Source of the DNA: Sphingobacterium puteale
GTDB taxonomy: Bacteria > Bacteroidota > Bacteroidia > Sphingobacteriales > Sphingobacteriaceae
Reading direction: 5' to 3'
Assembly (NCBI RefSeq): GCF_003627955.1
Contig: NZ_RBWS01000032.1
Location: 1 to 40,000, forward strand
DNA: 40,000 bases
Shown: piece by piece, positions 26,033 through 35,488 of the stretch
Numbering within the stretch: position 1 is the stretch's first letter
How the letters are laid out: the number at the start of each line of letters is the position of its first letter
Translations under genes and position numbers: made by a program
The notes under the pieces: model-generated
What the model was told of the DNA's origin: nothing
What the model saw: the letters and a program-made list of their open reading frames with translations, nothing else
Database searches by the model: none

Positions 26033-27690
26033 ATGCTTTTGACAATGAAGAATCTAAAGTTGTAGATGCTAATGAAGTCATATGTACTCAGAAAGAAGGT
26101 TTTGGTGTGCGACTAGATTATAATTTAGAGCGTTCAAGATTTTCTTGCGTAGAATGCGAGCAAAAGTTAGTTGTTGCCCACAGTGGTAAAGACAATGTAT
26201 ATTTTCGCCATATGCCTAATTCCGATAATTGTATACTCAAAGACAGTAAATTTAAGGTTGATCTATTTAGTTGCTATCGAGATATGGCTTATGCAAGAGA
26301 AGGCGATAGACATAAAGATCTCAAGCACAAGATCGGAGAATTTTTGAAATTGGAAGTGGGTGTAGATAATAGTTCTATTGATGTGGACTCTACATTCATC
26401 AGAGGAAAGAATGGTGATAAGCGTAGGCCTGATGTGTATTGTGAATATGAAGGAAAGAAAATCGCTTTTGAAATACAGATCTCTTATCTACCACTCCATT
26501 ACATACAGCATAGATACGATTTTTATAAAGCCAATGGTATTTATCTTATTTGGATATTAGATTTTAGAAACTCGCCGAAAGATCTTCATACATTTCAAAG
26601 GGATATTAAATATATATGGAAGCACCAAAATTTATTCATGCTTGATGAATCACAAGATTTAAATTTAAGGCTCGACTGTCATTTTAAACAGCCATTTATA
26701 TTTAATAATAATGAAGTCCATGAGAAATGGATAAATCGAGATGCCAGGCTTTCTGACTTAAACTTTAACGATGAAGATTATTCATGTTATTTTCTCCATT
26801 ATGAAGTGGAACATACGACTTTCACAAAAATGCTATGCGCAATAAAAGAAGAAGCTAAAAGGAAACATGAAGAAGAAAAGGCAAAAGCTAGGAAAGCTCT
26901 GGTAAAAGAAGAAGTTACTGATTTATTGAATAAGATATCGAGATATAGAAAACTAGATTACAACTTTTATTCCCTTGCACAACAGGTCAATGGTCTTGAA
27001 GATGATAGTATTGAAGAATTGAATGGACGTGTCGATTTAAATCGGAGGACTAAAGACGGTACACCATTGTTTTTAATTTACATTGAGGAATATCGCAATC
27101 TAAATGATGATTATGGGATGACTGTCGCAGAATTTCTATTGTCGTGTGACAATTTTAAATTCGATATAAATGCCAGGGATAAAGATGGGAATGGGATAAT
27201 TCAATATTTACTTAAGAACGTAGATCTTGAAAGATCATTTTACAAAGTTAAAAATTATCTTTTTGATAGAAGTTATAAATTGCAACCATCAGACGAAAAA
27301 TTTTTAGTGGATCGAGACGGGAAAGGAGGATTGAAAGATTATCTAGAACTAACCTACTTATCAGTCTGCTTTACTTCTGAAGAGAGAGAAATTGTTCGTA
27401 AGATGTTGCGCTTTCTTTGGTTTGTAGAATCGGCACAAAGAATGGAAATTATTGGGGCAAATTTTAAAAGTTGGGTTCAATACACAGTATCAATTCTCTC
27501 AAACTATAAAGAGTATTTGTCATTTATAAAAGATGTTTTAAATAATACTGGTTTAGGAAAGGAACTAAATCGTGTAGATAAAAAGGGAACTGTTCGAAAG
27601 AAGATTAAAGAATATAGCGAATCGTTTGAGCGAAGTGATAACGAAATATTTAATGTATTGGTAAAGGCATATCCAGAAATCTTCATCTAA
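26014..27690 (+). CDS. DUF6035/CoiA-like putative nuclease with ankyrin-like repeats
   Basis: A 558-residue cytoplasmic protein. The N-terminal part has a treble-clef/zinc-like segment, 'FSCVECEQKLVV', then 'YFRHMPNSDNC' (a C-x-x-C ... H ... C set as in CoiA). Next comes a PD-(D/E)XK-like core: 'RRPDVYCEYEGKKIAFEIQ' with Asp139 and an E-x-Q around residues 152-154. A charged coiled coil ('EEAKRKHEEEKAKARKA') spans about 285-305. Then there are ankyrin-like units ('DLNRRTKDGTPLF' near 338 and 'DINARDKDGNGIIQYLL' near 386). The N-terminal pattern fits DUF6035. It precedes the Zorya operon by 181 bases on the same strand, so a defence role is possible but inferred. Confidence 0.8.
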   Translation: MDRAIVYAFDNEESKVVDANEVICTQKEGFGVRLDYNLERSRFSCVECEQKLVVAHSGKDNVYFRHMPNSDNCILKDSKFKVDLFSCYRDMAYAREGDRHKDLKHKIGEFLKLEVGVDNSSIDVDSTFIRGKNGDKRRPDVYCEYEGKKIAFEIQISYLPLHYIQHRYDFYKANGIYLIWILDFRNSPKDLHTFQRDIKYIWKHQNLFMLDESQDLNLRLDCHFKQPFIFNNNEVHEKWINRDARLSDLNFNDEDYSCYFLHYEVEHTTFTKMLCAIKEEAKRKHEEEKAKARKALVKEEVTDLLNKISRYRKLDYNFYSLAQQVNGLEDDSIEELNGRVDLNRRTKDGTPLFLIYIEEYRNLNDDYGMTVAEFLLSCDNFKFDINARDKDGNGIIQYLLKNVDLERSFYKVKNYLFDRSYKLQPSDEKFLVDRDGKGGLKDYLELTYLSVCFTSEEREIVRKMLRFLWFVESAQRMEIIGANFKSWVQYTVSILSNYKEYLSFIKDVLNNTGLGKELNRVDKKGTVRKKIKEYSESFERSDNEIFNVLVKAYPEIFI

Positions 27691-27796
27691 TAACTTGATT
27701 GAACTAATTTATGAAATCATATAAACAAATTTTTTATAGCACTTTCAAGAAGTAGGAATCTATTTAACAAAATAACTTTCCTTTCCTTATTTTAGC

Positions 27797-27804
27797 TATT
27801 TTTG
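27797..27804 (+). promoter_or_regulatory. Bacteroidota-type -7 promoter element upstream of zorB
   Basis: TATTTTTG matches the TAnnTTTG element 68 bases before the zorB start. At the expected -33 spacing there is only a weak CTTT/TTTC match rather than TTTG, so this is a candidate promoter for the four-gene Zorya operon. Confidence 0.4.
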
Positions 27805-27871
27805 CATTAATTTCGCACTGTGCAGTTTACAATTAACCTAGATAACCTCTAAAATTAATTTATTATTTTAA

Positions 27872-28588
27872 ATGTCAGGGACAAAAAAAGATAGCCACTG
27901 GATTCCATTAGCCGACTTGATGACGGTTTTAATGGTGATTTTTCTATTTATGTCCATCTCCTATATGGCGTTGGTGGAAAAACGGCAAAAGGAGCAAAAT
28001 CAAATTTTTAAAGACTATGAAGAGTCAAAAATCACATTGTACAACGAACTAAACGAGGCGTTTAAGAATGACTTTGCAAAATGGGATTTGAAACTTGATA
28101 ATGATTTATCAATCAAATTCACTAATCCTCAGGTACTCTTTCCAACAGGAAAATCTGATATTACACCTCATTTTCAAAGTATCTTAACCGATTTTCTGCC
28201 AAAGTATCTATCTGTTGTACTACAAGAAAAATACAAAAACAAAATTGCAGAAATCAGAATTGAGGGACACACAGATACTAAACCAATTGGGCTGACAAAT
28301 GATCCCTACATAGACAATATGAAACTTTCACAAGATAGGGGAAGAAATGTTTTAGCTTTTTTACGTTCACAAAAAAGTTTTTTGTACTTACATCCGACGG
28401 AAAAAGAAAGATTACAGTATTGGCTTACAGCTAATGGGCTTTCATATGGTCGAACAGTTGATAAAGATTACAAACTTTCATTTGAGAGCAAACAGGCTGT
28501 TAACAATGATAAATCAAGACGAGTAGAGTTTAGAATAGTCACAACCAGCGAAACAATTATTAAAGAGGCCTTAAAAAATATAGAATAA
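27872..28588 (+). CDS. zorB: Zorya motor subunit ZorB (MotB/OmpA-like)
   Basis: A 238-residue stator-like protein. A short cytoplasmic N-terminus leads into one membrane helix (about 12-32, 'PLADLMTVLMVIFLFMSISY') that carries Asp15, the likely proton-binding residue equivalent to the MotB Asp. A plug/linker follows, then an OmpA/MotB peptidoglycan-binding domain ('RIEGHTDTKPIG', 'MKLSQDRGRNVLAFL', 'NDKSRRVEFRI'). In Zorya, two ZorB copies sit inside a ZorA pentamer and anchor it to the cell wall. First gene of the operon, 3 bases before zorA. In the E. coli type I locus zorA comes first, so the order here is swapped. Confidence 0.9.
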   Translation: MSGTKKDSHWIPLADLMTVLMVIFLFMSISYMALVEKRQKEQNQIFKDYEESKITLYNELNEAFKNDFAKWDLKLDNDLSIKFTNPQVLFPTGKSDITPHFQSILTDFLPKYLSVVLQEKYKNKIAEIRIEGHTDTKPIGLTNDPYIDNMKLSQDRGRNVLAFLRSQKSFLYLHPTEKERLQYWLTANGLSYGRTVDKDYKLSFESKQAVNNDKSRRVEFRIVTTSETIIKEALKNIE

Positions 28589-28591
28589 AAT

Positions 28592-30127
28592 ATGAATATA
28601 GTAGAAATTATTATAGCAATAGGAATGCTTTCATACTTGGCTTATGGTATCTATGCTTTAAATATTGCAAAAAAAGACTATACAAAAGTAAACCAAAACG
28701 ACTTCGATTTAATTCCATCTATGTTTACAACAATTGGAATTTTAGGGACCTTTGGAGGTATAGCTTATGGTTTATGGTTCTTTAATCCAGAAGAGATAGA
28801 AAAAAGTATTCCTACATTGTTAGAAGGTCTAAAAACCGCTTTTTTTGCTTCAATTTTTGGGATAGCATTGTCCATCATTTTTTCTAAACGTATTTCATAT
28901 ATCCGAAACAAAAATGAAAAAGGAACTTTGAGTGATGAAGCAAAAGCAATCAATAATTTAATTGATGTGATTAAAGAGCTGAGAAGTGATTTTGTTTCTA
29001 TTGATGAAAATGGACACATAGTTAAACCCGGAAATGTGTTTCGTGATCTTTACAAGGAATCTCAAAAGCAATCTAGTTCTTTACAAACATTTTCTTCTGA
29101 TTTAGCGCTGACAATATCTGCAGGTTTTGAGCAAATTTTGAATAATCCGACTGAAGGTGTAGTAGCTGAACTGAAATTGGTAAAAGCCGAGATCGAAAGT
29201 TTGGGAAACAAACTTAAAGACCCCGCAACCGATATGACCCAAAACATCGTAAAAGAATTACAAGAATCGATGGGTAAAATGATTGAAGAATTTAAAACTT
29301 CAATGAGCGGAGATACTAAAAATGAAATGGAACGTTTAGCAGGATTACTTGGACAAGCAGGTGGTTCTTTAACAGACTTCCCAGTCAAGTTACAGAATAT
29401 GACCGATAACCTCAATGAAAATTTTAGAGGATTGCAAGATGTGGTACAGCAAATATCAAAACAAACACTTTCTCAATCGGAAGAATCAACTAATCAAATG
29501 AAGAGGCAGGTTGAGGATATGAGCGAAATATTGCGAAGTAAAGTCGGAGATTTACAATCAGGACAACAAACCTTACTTACAGAACAATCTAAAAACCTTC
29601 AAGTTTCCGAGAACCTCTTAAGTGCCTTCAATACAAGTATCGAAAAAATGAACGGACTTTCCACCGAGGTAAATGGCAGTATTTCCAAACTTAATCAAGC
29701 TCAAACAGAATTAGATAAAGTTATTTCCGTATTCAGAAACGTGTCGCAAGAAATCAATACATCATCAAATAGATTTGGGGAGTCTCAAAATGAATTTTCA
29801 AAATATTCTAATCAGTTTTTAAATAACAATTCAAATACAATCACTGAAATTCAGAAATCATTAGAAACTGCAAAAGGAGTTTCTGCCGACTATGCACAGA
29901 AATTTGAGATTATTGAAAAAGGATTGCAGGACATTTTTAATAAAATTACAAAAGGATTGAAAGATTATCAAGTTACTGTTAGTGAAAGCCTTGAAACTTA
30001 TTTAGGAAAATATACCGACCATTTAACCAAGACTGCCGAGGCACTTGCAGGAGCTTCATCAAAACAAGAAGACATTTTAGTGGAACTAACGGAACAACTT
30101 AGCAAATTAAACGAAAGAAGGAACTAA
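28592..30127 (+). CDS. zorA: Zorya motor subunit ZorA (MotA/ExbB-like with long tail)
   Basis: A 511-residue protein. Three hydrophobic helices are visible: about 3-23 ('VEIIIAIGMLSYLAYGIYAL'), 44-64 ('MFTTIGILGTFGGIAYGLWF') and 81-100 ('LKTAFFASIFGIALSIIF'), the MotA/TolQ/ExbB core. From about 110 to the end it is a long cytoplasmic helical and coiled-coil tail rich in Q, S, N, E and K, with Leu heptads ('ELSKLNE' and similar), as in ZorA, where the tail projects into the cytoplasm and passes the infection signal to effectors. At 511 residues it appears shorter than the E. coli type I protein as I remember it (about 700), which would shorten the tail. Spaced 3 bases after zorB and 1 base before zorC. 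Confidence 0.9.
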   Translation: MNIVEIIIAIGMLSYLAYGIYALNIAKKDYTKVNQNDFDLIPSMFTTIGILGTFGGIAYGLWFFNPEEIEKSIPTLLEGLKTAFFASIFGIALSIIFSKRISYIRNKNEKGTLSDEAKAINNLIDVIKELRSDFVSIDENGHIVKPGNVFRDLYKESQKQSSSLQTFSSDLALTISAGFEQILNNPTEGVVAELKLVKAEIESLGNKLKDPATDMTQNIVKELQESMGKMIEEFKTSMSGDTKNEMERLAGLLGQAGGSLTDFPVKLQNMTDNLNENFRGLQDVVQQISKQTLSQSEESTNQMKRQVEDMSEILRSKVGDLQSGQQTLLTEQSKNLQVSENLLSAFNTSIEKMNGLSTEVNGSISKLNQAQTELDKVISVFRNVSQEINTSSNRFGESQNEFSKYSNQFLNNNSNTITEIQKSLETAKGVSADYAQKFEIIEKGLQDIFNKITKGLKDYQVTVSESLETYLGKYTDHLTKTAEALAGASSKQEDILVELTEQLSKLNERRN

Positions 30128-30128
30128 T

Positions 30129-31700
30129 ATGCCAACAACGCAAGAAATATTACAATTTCATTTTTCACCTACTACATTTCAGCAGTCTGCGCAAAAGATT
30201 ATTCCGATTAATCTTGCATCTTTGAACGACCACCGAATTGATAAACTTCAAAAAATAATAGAAGAAGTAGGAGCAGCCTCATTTTCATTTTCAGGTGACA
30301 ATCTTATTCCACAAGTTTTTAGAAAATTTAAAAATTCCATCAATACGAATTTTGACCGTAGAGAATTAAGAACGCTTTCTTATTCTTTAAACTATTCAGA
30401 ACAGAATTTATCAATCATTTTTCACAATGAGAATGAGCTAAAATATGCTTTGACGCTATTAGATACAAATTGGCGGGATTCATTTTTAGTGGGTTTGATT
30501 GATTGTTTTTTAAGGAATTGGGAAACTAAATACACGAAATCATTAGAGCAAATAGAACAATTCATTCTAAATAAATTAGAGAATTATTCAGGTAATAGAG
30601 GTACATTAATTTCTTTAAAAAATAATAAGCGATATTTCAATAAAAAAAATGGAGATTTGGTTTTAGGTGATACTATAGCTAAACTCAATAAATCCATTCA
30701 AGAAGCTACAAAAATTTTAGGCGTTCCAGAATCGTGGTGGACCTACAATTATTTTTCTAAAGTCATAGTAACTTACTATGAAAGAAACAAAAGCAATATA
30801 TCAGCGGAAATTGATAACCTGAATGAAGTAATAATAAAACATAACAATTCCATTACCAATAAACGGTTGATTAGCAAAATCATTATTCAAGTCAACAAAC
30901 CAGATTTTACTACATTACAAGACCAAATAAAAAAAATTGCTTTCGCGCAAATAGGTGACCCAAATAATATCTCGAATTGGAATATTTTTGACAATGCAAC
31001 AGAAATTGAACGCAAAGAAATCACACAAGCAAGAAATATTCTGAATGAGTGGATAACCAAGCAATTCATTAATGTGTTTTTCAAAGTTTGCATCAACGAT
31101 GATCGAAGAAAAAAGTTCTGGTTACGTTTTGTTTCAAAAATATCATCATTTAAGGTCTATGGTCCACTTCACACACAAAATATTCTAAAACGAGATGAAA
31201 GAGTAGCGGAATATGTAGAGTCAAGATTTGAAATTGTAACGAGCAAGAGAGACGTTTCAGCATTTATATTATTCATGGGAGATTATATGCTCATTGAGTT
31301 CAGCAACGAAGGCTATGCCTTTTACGCTTATAAAATCACCAGTCCATATAGACCAAGTTTAGACTTTAAATTAAATAGCGTGGATGATTTGCGTAATGCT
31401 TCAATGCCTATGGCTATTCAAAGTGATAATTACTACGATTATTTTAACGATGAAGGAAGATTAACACATCGAGACGGCAATCAGATTTGGGAAACAAAGT
31501 TTTATAGTTGGATGAACAAAAAGGTGTTAGGGGGAACTGTAATGAAAACAAATAGTCCAATCGAGGTTTCCGCAAAGGAGAGTATTGCAAAAAACTCAAA
31601 TGAGCAATGGGAGACTTCTTCTAATTATTGGAGCACTAGAGAATTACCTGGCTACACGTATTCTAAGAAAAAAGATGCGTGGTACAAAAACAAATTATGA
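30129..31700 (+). CDS. zorC: Zorya effector ZorC (EH-signature protein)
   Basis: A 523-residue cytoplasmic protein of type I Zorya. It is helical in the first 330 residues and has the 'EH signature' part towards the end: 'DRRKKFWLRFVSKISSFKVYG', then 'MLIEFSNEGYAFYAYK' and 'RLTHRDGNQIWETKFYSWM' (about 317-470). In the known system ZorC is a DNA-binding partner that works with ZorD. Catalytic motifs are not recognisable. It begins 1 base after zorA, and its stop codon overlaps the zorD start (ATGA), so all four genes are translationally linked. Confidence 0.85.
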   Translation: MPTTQEILQFHFSPTTFQQSAQKIIPINLASLNDHRIDKLQKIIEEVGAASFSFSGDNLIPQVFRKFKNSINTNFDRRELRTLSYSLNYSEQNLSIIFHNENELKYALTLLDTNWRDSFLVGLIDCFLRNWETKYTKSLEQIEQFILNKLENYSGNRGTLISLKNNKRYFNKKNGDLVLGDTIAKLNKSIQEATKILGVPESWWTYNYFSKVIVTYYERNKSNISAEIDNLNEVIIKHNNSITNKRLISKIIIQVNKPDFTTLQDQIKKIAFAQIGDPNNISNWNIFDNATEIERKEITQARNILNEWITKQFINVFFKVCINDDRRKKFWLRFVSKISSFKVYGPLHTQNILKRDERVAEYVESRFEIVTSKRDVSAFILFMGDYMLIEFSNEGYAFYAYKITSPYRPSLDFKLNSVDDLRNASMPMAIQSDNYYDYFNDEGRLTHRDGNQIWETKFYSWMNKKVLGGTVMKTNSPIEVSAKESIAKNSNEQWETSSNYWSTRELPGYTYSKKKDAWYKNKL

Positions 31701-34700
31701 TTTTAACACACACACAAGAGAAGAATACATTTTCCTTTTATTTCCTGAATAAATCGGGAAATAAAATTCCTGTTTCAGATTGGGAAAAACTACAATCAGA
31801 ATTTTTATCACAGCTTGTAATTCTAACCGAGTTGCACGATAACGGTTTAGCAGATTACACGGACGACGCTTGTGAAGTTGAATGTCTTGATATTCTAAAG
31901 TTAAGCGAGATTGACAAACAAATATTGGACCTGCCTAGGAACTATCCGTATGAAATTTTTGTAGAATCAGACGGTGTTTTAACACAAAATACATTCAAGT
32001 TTAAATATGGATTTTATGATTTTGCACCAAACGGCACAAGATTAAGTACAACACGAAATGGCGCAAGATTGAAATTGGAAGAAAACGAATATTTACTTTC
32101 AGAAAACCAGTATTTGCTTTGCCAAGCTATTGACGAGTTCAACAATCTGTCCCATGGTGAAAAAGGAAATGTAACCAATCTTAAAAAACTATCTGAATTA
32201 AAAACGCTTTCAAAAGAAAGTGGATTGACCTTAGAGTATTTCCTAGTTAACCAAGAATTATTCATTCCCGAAAAAATAAAATTAGATATTGATTTCAACA
32301 ACGGAATTTTTGAAATTATCCCAACCGTAGAAATTGACAACACAATTGGTTTTACCAACACATTTGACAAATTACCAATGATTCGTGACGTTTATCCAGT
32401 ATCGGGAAATAATGGAGAAACAACAAGAGTAGTAATTTCTGAGAATCAGAAAGCTGAACTTCAAAAAATCAAAATAAATAGAAAAGTTTCAGACAAAGAG
32501 ACAATTCAAAAAATCATAGAACATCCCGAATTATTTTTCAATAACGATGAAGTTGATTTTACTGTCTTTTATAGTGACAGAGTAAAAGAAATTGGCGTTT
32601 ATATTCCAAAATTTTATCCTTTTGCAAGTCCTTACAAGTCGCAATGGATTCCCGGAATTGTAATAAAAGATAAGGTTCACGGAGAAAAGAAAATTTTTTT
32701 CAAGTCTCCTGAAAAACTTAATGAATTCATTGAACAAAAGGAAAAGGCTGTTAAAGTAAGGAAGCAAACCGTTGAATGGGAAAATGTAGAAATTCCAATT
32801 GAAGAAGCGGAAAAATTTATAAAAACGGCAAAAAGACAGTTTGAAAACCCCAATAGACCAGTAAAACAAGAAAAGAAAACTGATCTTGAAGTCCTTATTA
32901 TCAAAGAAAATGCTGAATCAACAGAATTTATCCAAAACGGAGAGCTTATTAATAAATTTAATCTTACATACTCAGCTATTAATAATCTTTCGGGTGGTTT
33001 GAAATTAAAAAAGCATCAAATGACAGGTGTTGCGTGGCTTCAAACATTAATAAAAGAAAAGCAACCTGGAGGTTTGCTCGCTGATGATATGGGCTTGGGC
33101 AAAACCTTACAACTACTCTATTTCATAGAATGGCATAGCCAACATTCCGATGATAACAAGCCTTATTTGATTGTTGCTCCTGTCAGCTTACTTGAAAATT
33201 GGGAAAATGAATATCAGAAATTTTTCAATCCACAAAACTTACCATTGTACAAATTGTACGGAAGTGTTTCTCTAACAAAAGAAAATAGTCCTATTCAAAA
33301 TCAACAAGACGCAAAACGACTACAGTTCAAGCAAATCATCCTAACCAATTATGAAACACTAAGGTCATACCAAATTAGTTTGGGTTTAGTTGATTTTGCA
33401 GTTATCGCATTAGATGAAGCACAAAAAATAAAAACACCTGGAACACTTATTACAAATGCAAGTAAAGCCTTGAAAGCGGACTTTAAAATTGCAATGACAG
33501 GAACACCTGTGGAAAATACATTGGTAGATATTTGGTGTTTAATGGATTTTGCAGTTCCCGGACTTTTAGGCAATGCCAAAGAGTTTGCAAAGGAATACCA
33601 AAAGCCTTTGAGCGATGAAAATACTGATATTAAAGTACTCACTGAAAAACTTCGTAGCAAGATTGGTGACTTTATTTTAAGAAGGTACAAAAAAGATGTT
33701 GTTGACTTACCTAACAAACACGACAATGCTAATTCAAGAATCAAAAGAGTAATGCCGCCAAACCAATTAGAGCGATACAAACAAGAAATTGAAATAGCAA
33801 ATGATTCTGAACTGGAAGGAACAGATAAAAGAAATCAAAAACTAAAATCACTTTGGGCAATTAGAGATATATCCGACCATCCTTATTTGTTGGATAGCCA
33901 AATTCTAAAATTTACAAGTGATGAACTTGTTAAAAGCTCGTCCAAACTAGAAACAACTGTAGGGATTTTGGCAGACATACAATCTAAGAACGAGAAGGTA
34001 ATTGTATTTGCAGACAGGCGAGAAACCCAAAAAATGTTGCAGAAAATAGTTTATGATATTTTTGGAATATTTGCAAGCATTATCAACGGAGATACGCCAA
34101 CGACCAAGAAATTGGAGGGAAAATCAAAATTAAGCCGACAACAAACAATTGATCGTTTTCAGGACGAAGAAGGGTTTAATGTGATTATTATGTCTCCAAT
34201 AGCCGCGGGCGTTGGTTTAAATGTTACAAAGGCAAATCACATCATTCATTATACAAGACATTGGAATCCGGCAAAAGAAGAACAGGCGACCGACAGAGCA
34301 TACAGAATTGGGCAACAAAAGGATGTATTTGTGTATTATCCAATGGCTATTTTTTCTGATGACATGAAAGATGAAGAAGGAAACCGATTAAAATCCTTTG
34401 ATGAAATTCTCGATATACTTTTGAATAACAAAAAAACATTGGCGAGTAATACTTTGTTCCCAACAGAACAAGCAGAAATAACACCCGATGAACTTTTTGG
34501 AAACATTTTTGGCGCAAAAACAGAAGGTAAAAATAAATCACTCACACTAACAGACATTGACCGGCTTTACCCAAACCTTTTCGAAGCGAGTATAGCCTCG
34601 CTCTATAAAAAACAAGGTTTTGACGTTTATCTTACACCCTATTCCAACGACAAGGGAGTCGATGTTGTAGTTTTAAAAAATGGAGAGAATTATCTTATCC

Positions 34701-34966
34701 AAGCTAAACAAACAAAGTCATTAGTCGGGAACGATGCGATACAAGAAATTTGCACCGCAAAACGATACTACGAGGACAAATTTAAGGAGCAATTTAAATT
34801 ACTTACAATAACTAACAATGATTATAGTTCATCAGCTTCAATTTTAGCAAAGTCTAATGACATTAAGTTATTAAATCGAGGACATCTTGAGTGTTTAGTA
34901 AATCAAATCAGCATAAGTATACAAGATATTAATAAGATCGAATCACAACGAATGACAAGGGTATGA
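31697..34966 (+). CDS. zorD: Zorya effector ZorD (SNF2 helicase with Mrr-like nuclease tail)
   Basis: About 1089 residues from the ATG at 31697, which overlaps the zorC stop (ATGA); a GTG at 31679 is in frame but less likely. Residues about 430-900 form a SNF2/RapA-type ATPase: Walker A 'LLADDMGLGKTLQ' (about 454-466), motif II 'ALDEAQKIK' (about 571, DEAQ rather than DEAH), 'MTGTPVENTLVDIW', and the helicase C-terminal motifs 'VGLNVTKANHIIHYTRHWNP' and 'QATDRAYRIGQ'. The last about 130 residues are an Mrr-like PD-(D/E)XK nuclease: 'FEASIASLYKKQGFDV', the Asp in 'DKGVDVVV' (about 989) and Q-A-K in 'YLIQAKQT' (about 1001). It should degrade phage DNA once the motor is triggered. Confidence 0.92.
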   Translation: MILTHTQEKNTFSFYFLNKSGNKIPVSDWEKLQSEFLSQLVILTELHDNGLADYTDDACEVECLDILKLSEIDKQILDLPRNYPYEIFVESDGVLTQNTFKFKYGFYDFAPNGTRLSTTRNGARLKLEENEYLLSENQYLLCQAIDEFNNLSHGEKGNVTNLKKLSELKTLSKESGLTLEYFLVNQELFIPEKIKLDIDFNNGIFEIIPTVEIDNTIGFTNTFDKLPMIRDVYPVSGNNGETTRVVISENQKAELQKIKINRKVSDKETIQKIIEHPELFFNNDEVDFTVFYSDRVKEIGVYIPKFYPFASPYKSQWIPGIVIKDKVHGEKKIFFKSPEKLNEFIEQKEKAVKVRKQTVEWENVEIPIEEAEKFIKTAKRQFENPNRPVKQEKKTDLEVLIIKENAESTEFIQNGELINKFNLTYSAINNLSGGLKLKKHQMTGVAWLQTLIKEKQPGGLLADDMGLGKTLQLLYFIEWHSQHSDDNKPYLIVAPVSLLENWENEYQKFFNPQNLPLYKLYGSVSLTKENSPIQNQQDAKRLQFKQIILTNYETLRSYQISLGLVDFAVIALDEAQKIKTPGTLITNASKALKADFKIAMTGTPVENTLVDIWCLMDFAVPGLLGNAKEFAKEYQKPLSDENTDIKVLTEKLRSKIGDFILRRYKKDVVDLPNKHDNANSRIKRVMPPNQLERYKQEIEIANDSELEGTDKRNQKLKSLWAIRDISDHPYLLDSQILKFTSDELVKSSSKLETTVGILADIQSKNEKVIVFADRRETQKMLQKIVYDIFGIFASIINGDTPTTKKLEGKSKLSRQQTIDRFQDEEGFNVIIMSPIAAGVGLNVTKANHIIHYTRHWNPAKEEQATDRAYRIGQQKDVFVYYPMAIFSDDMKDEEGNRLKSFDEILDILLNNKKTLASNTLFPTEQAEITPDELFGNIFGAKTEGKNKSLTLTDIDRLYPNLFEASIASLYKKQGFDVYLTPYSNDKGVDVVVLKNGENYLIQAKQTKSLVGNDAIQEICTAKRYYEDKFKEQFKLLTITNNDYSSSASILAKSNDIKLLNRGHLECLVNQISISIQDINKIESQRMTRV

Positions 34967-35160
34967 TTCAGACTTCGGAAGCATGAATTTAAATATGAAA
35001 ACAAAATACCCAAGATAGTAGGGTGTGTTTTGAGATTTAAAAGCTGTAAATATACACTGTTTCATAAAGTTTGTAAGTTATATGGATATACTTGAACAAG
35101 CTGACCCCTCAAAATTGAATTAGATTTAGGGATGCATATTGCGTTTAAGGCTGTTATTCA

Positions 35161-35401
35161 GGGAGTGTAACACCAACTGTGTCATTGGATTAAAAACTTA
35201 AAAACTTCTTTCCAGTTTGAGTCTATCCCCAAATCTAATATATAGTTGGGATATGGTCAAGCCCCAGTTATGTATTGGCATTGTCCATTTCTTAGAAATA
35301 TCCTTAATAATCAGATACATCAGCTTCAATAAAGCCTGTTCAGAGCTAAAAGCTCCCTTGGATTTAGTAATCTTTCGTATCTGACGGTGTATGTCTCGTC
35401 C
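35161..35401 (-). pseudogene. C-terminal remnant of an IS256-family transposase
   Basis: Reading leftwards from 35401 to the stop at 35198, the frame gives 'HRQIRKITKSKGAFSSEQAL' then 'LMYLIIKDISKKWTMP', 'HNWGLTISQLYIRF' and 'GDRLKLERSF', the typical end of IS256-type (mutator) transposases. Upstream of that the frame is lost, so only about 68 of about 400 residues remain. Beyond the stop, GGGAGTGTAACACCAACTGT (35161-35180) looks like this family's terminal repeat, marking the element's old right end. Confidence 0.85.
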
Positions 35402-35488
35402 TTAAATAGCTTTACACCAAAATTGTAAAGAACATGGAAAATACTGTAAATGGTAAATAAGAATGGTTCTTCGCCAATTTTGATGCAC

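Noticed and set aside
33349..33780. A 143-codon frame antisense to zorD
   Set aside because: It is opposite the conserved helicase motifs; low-complexity Ser/Leu composition marks it as a shadow.
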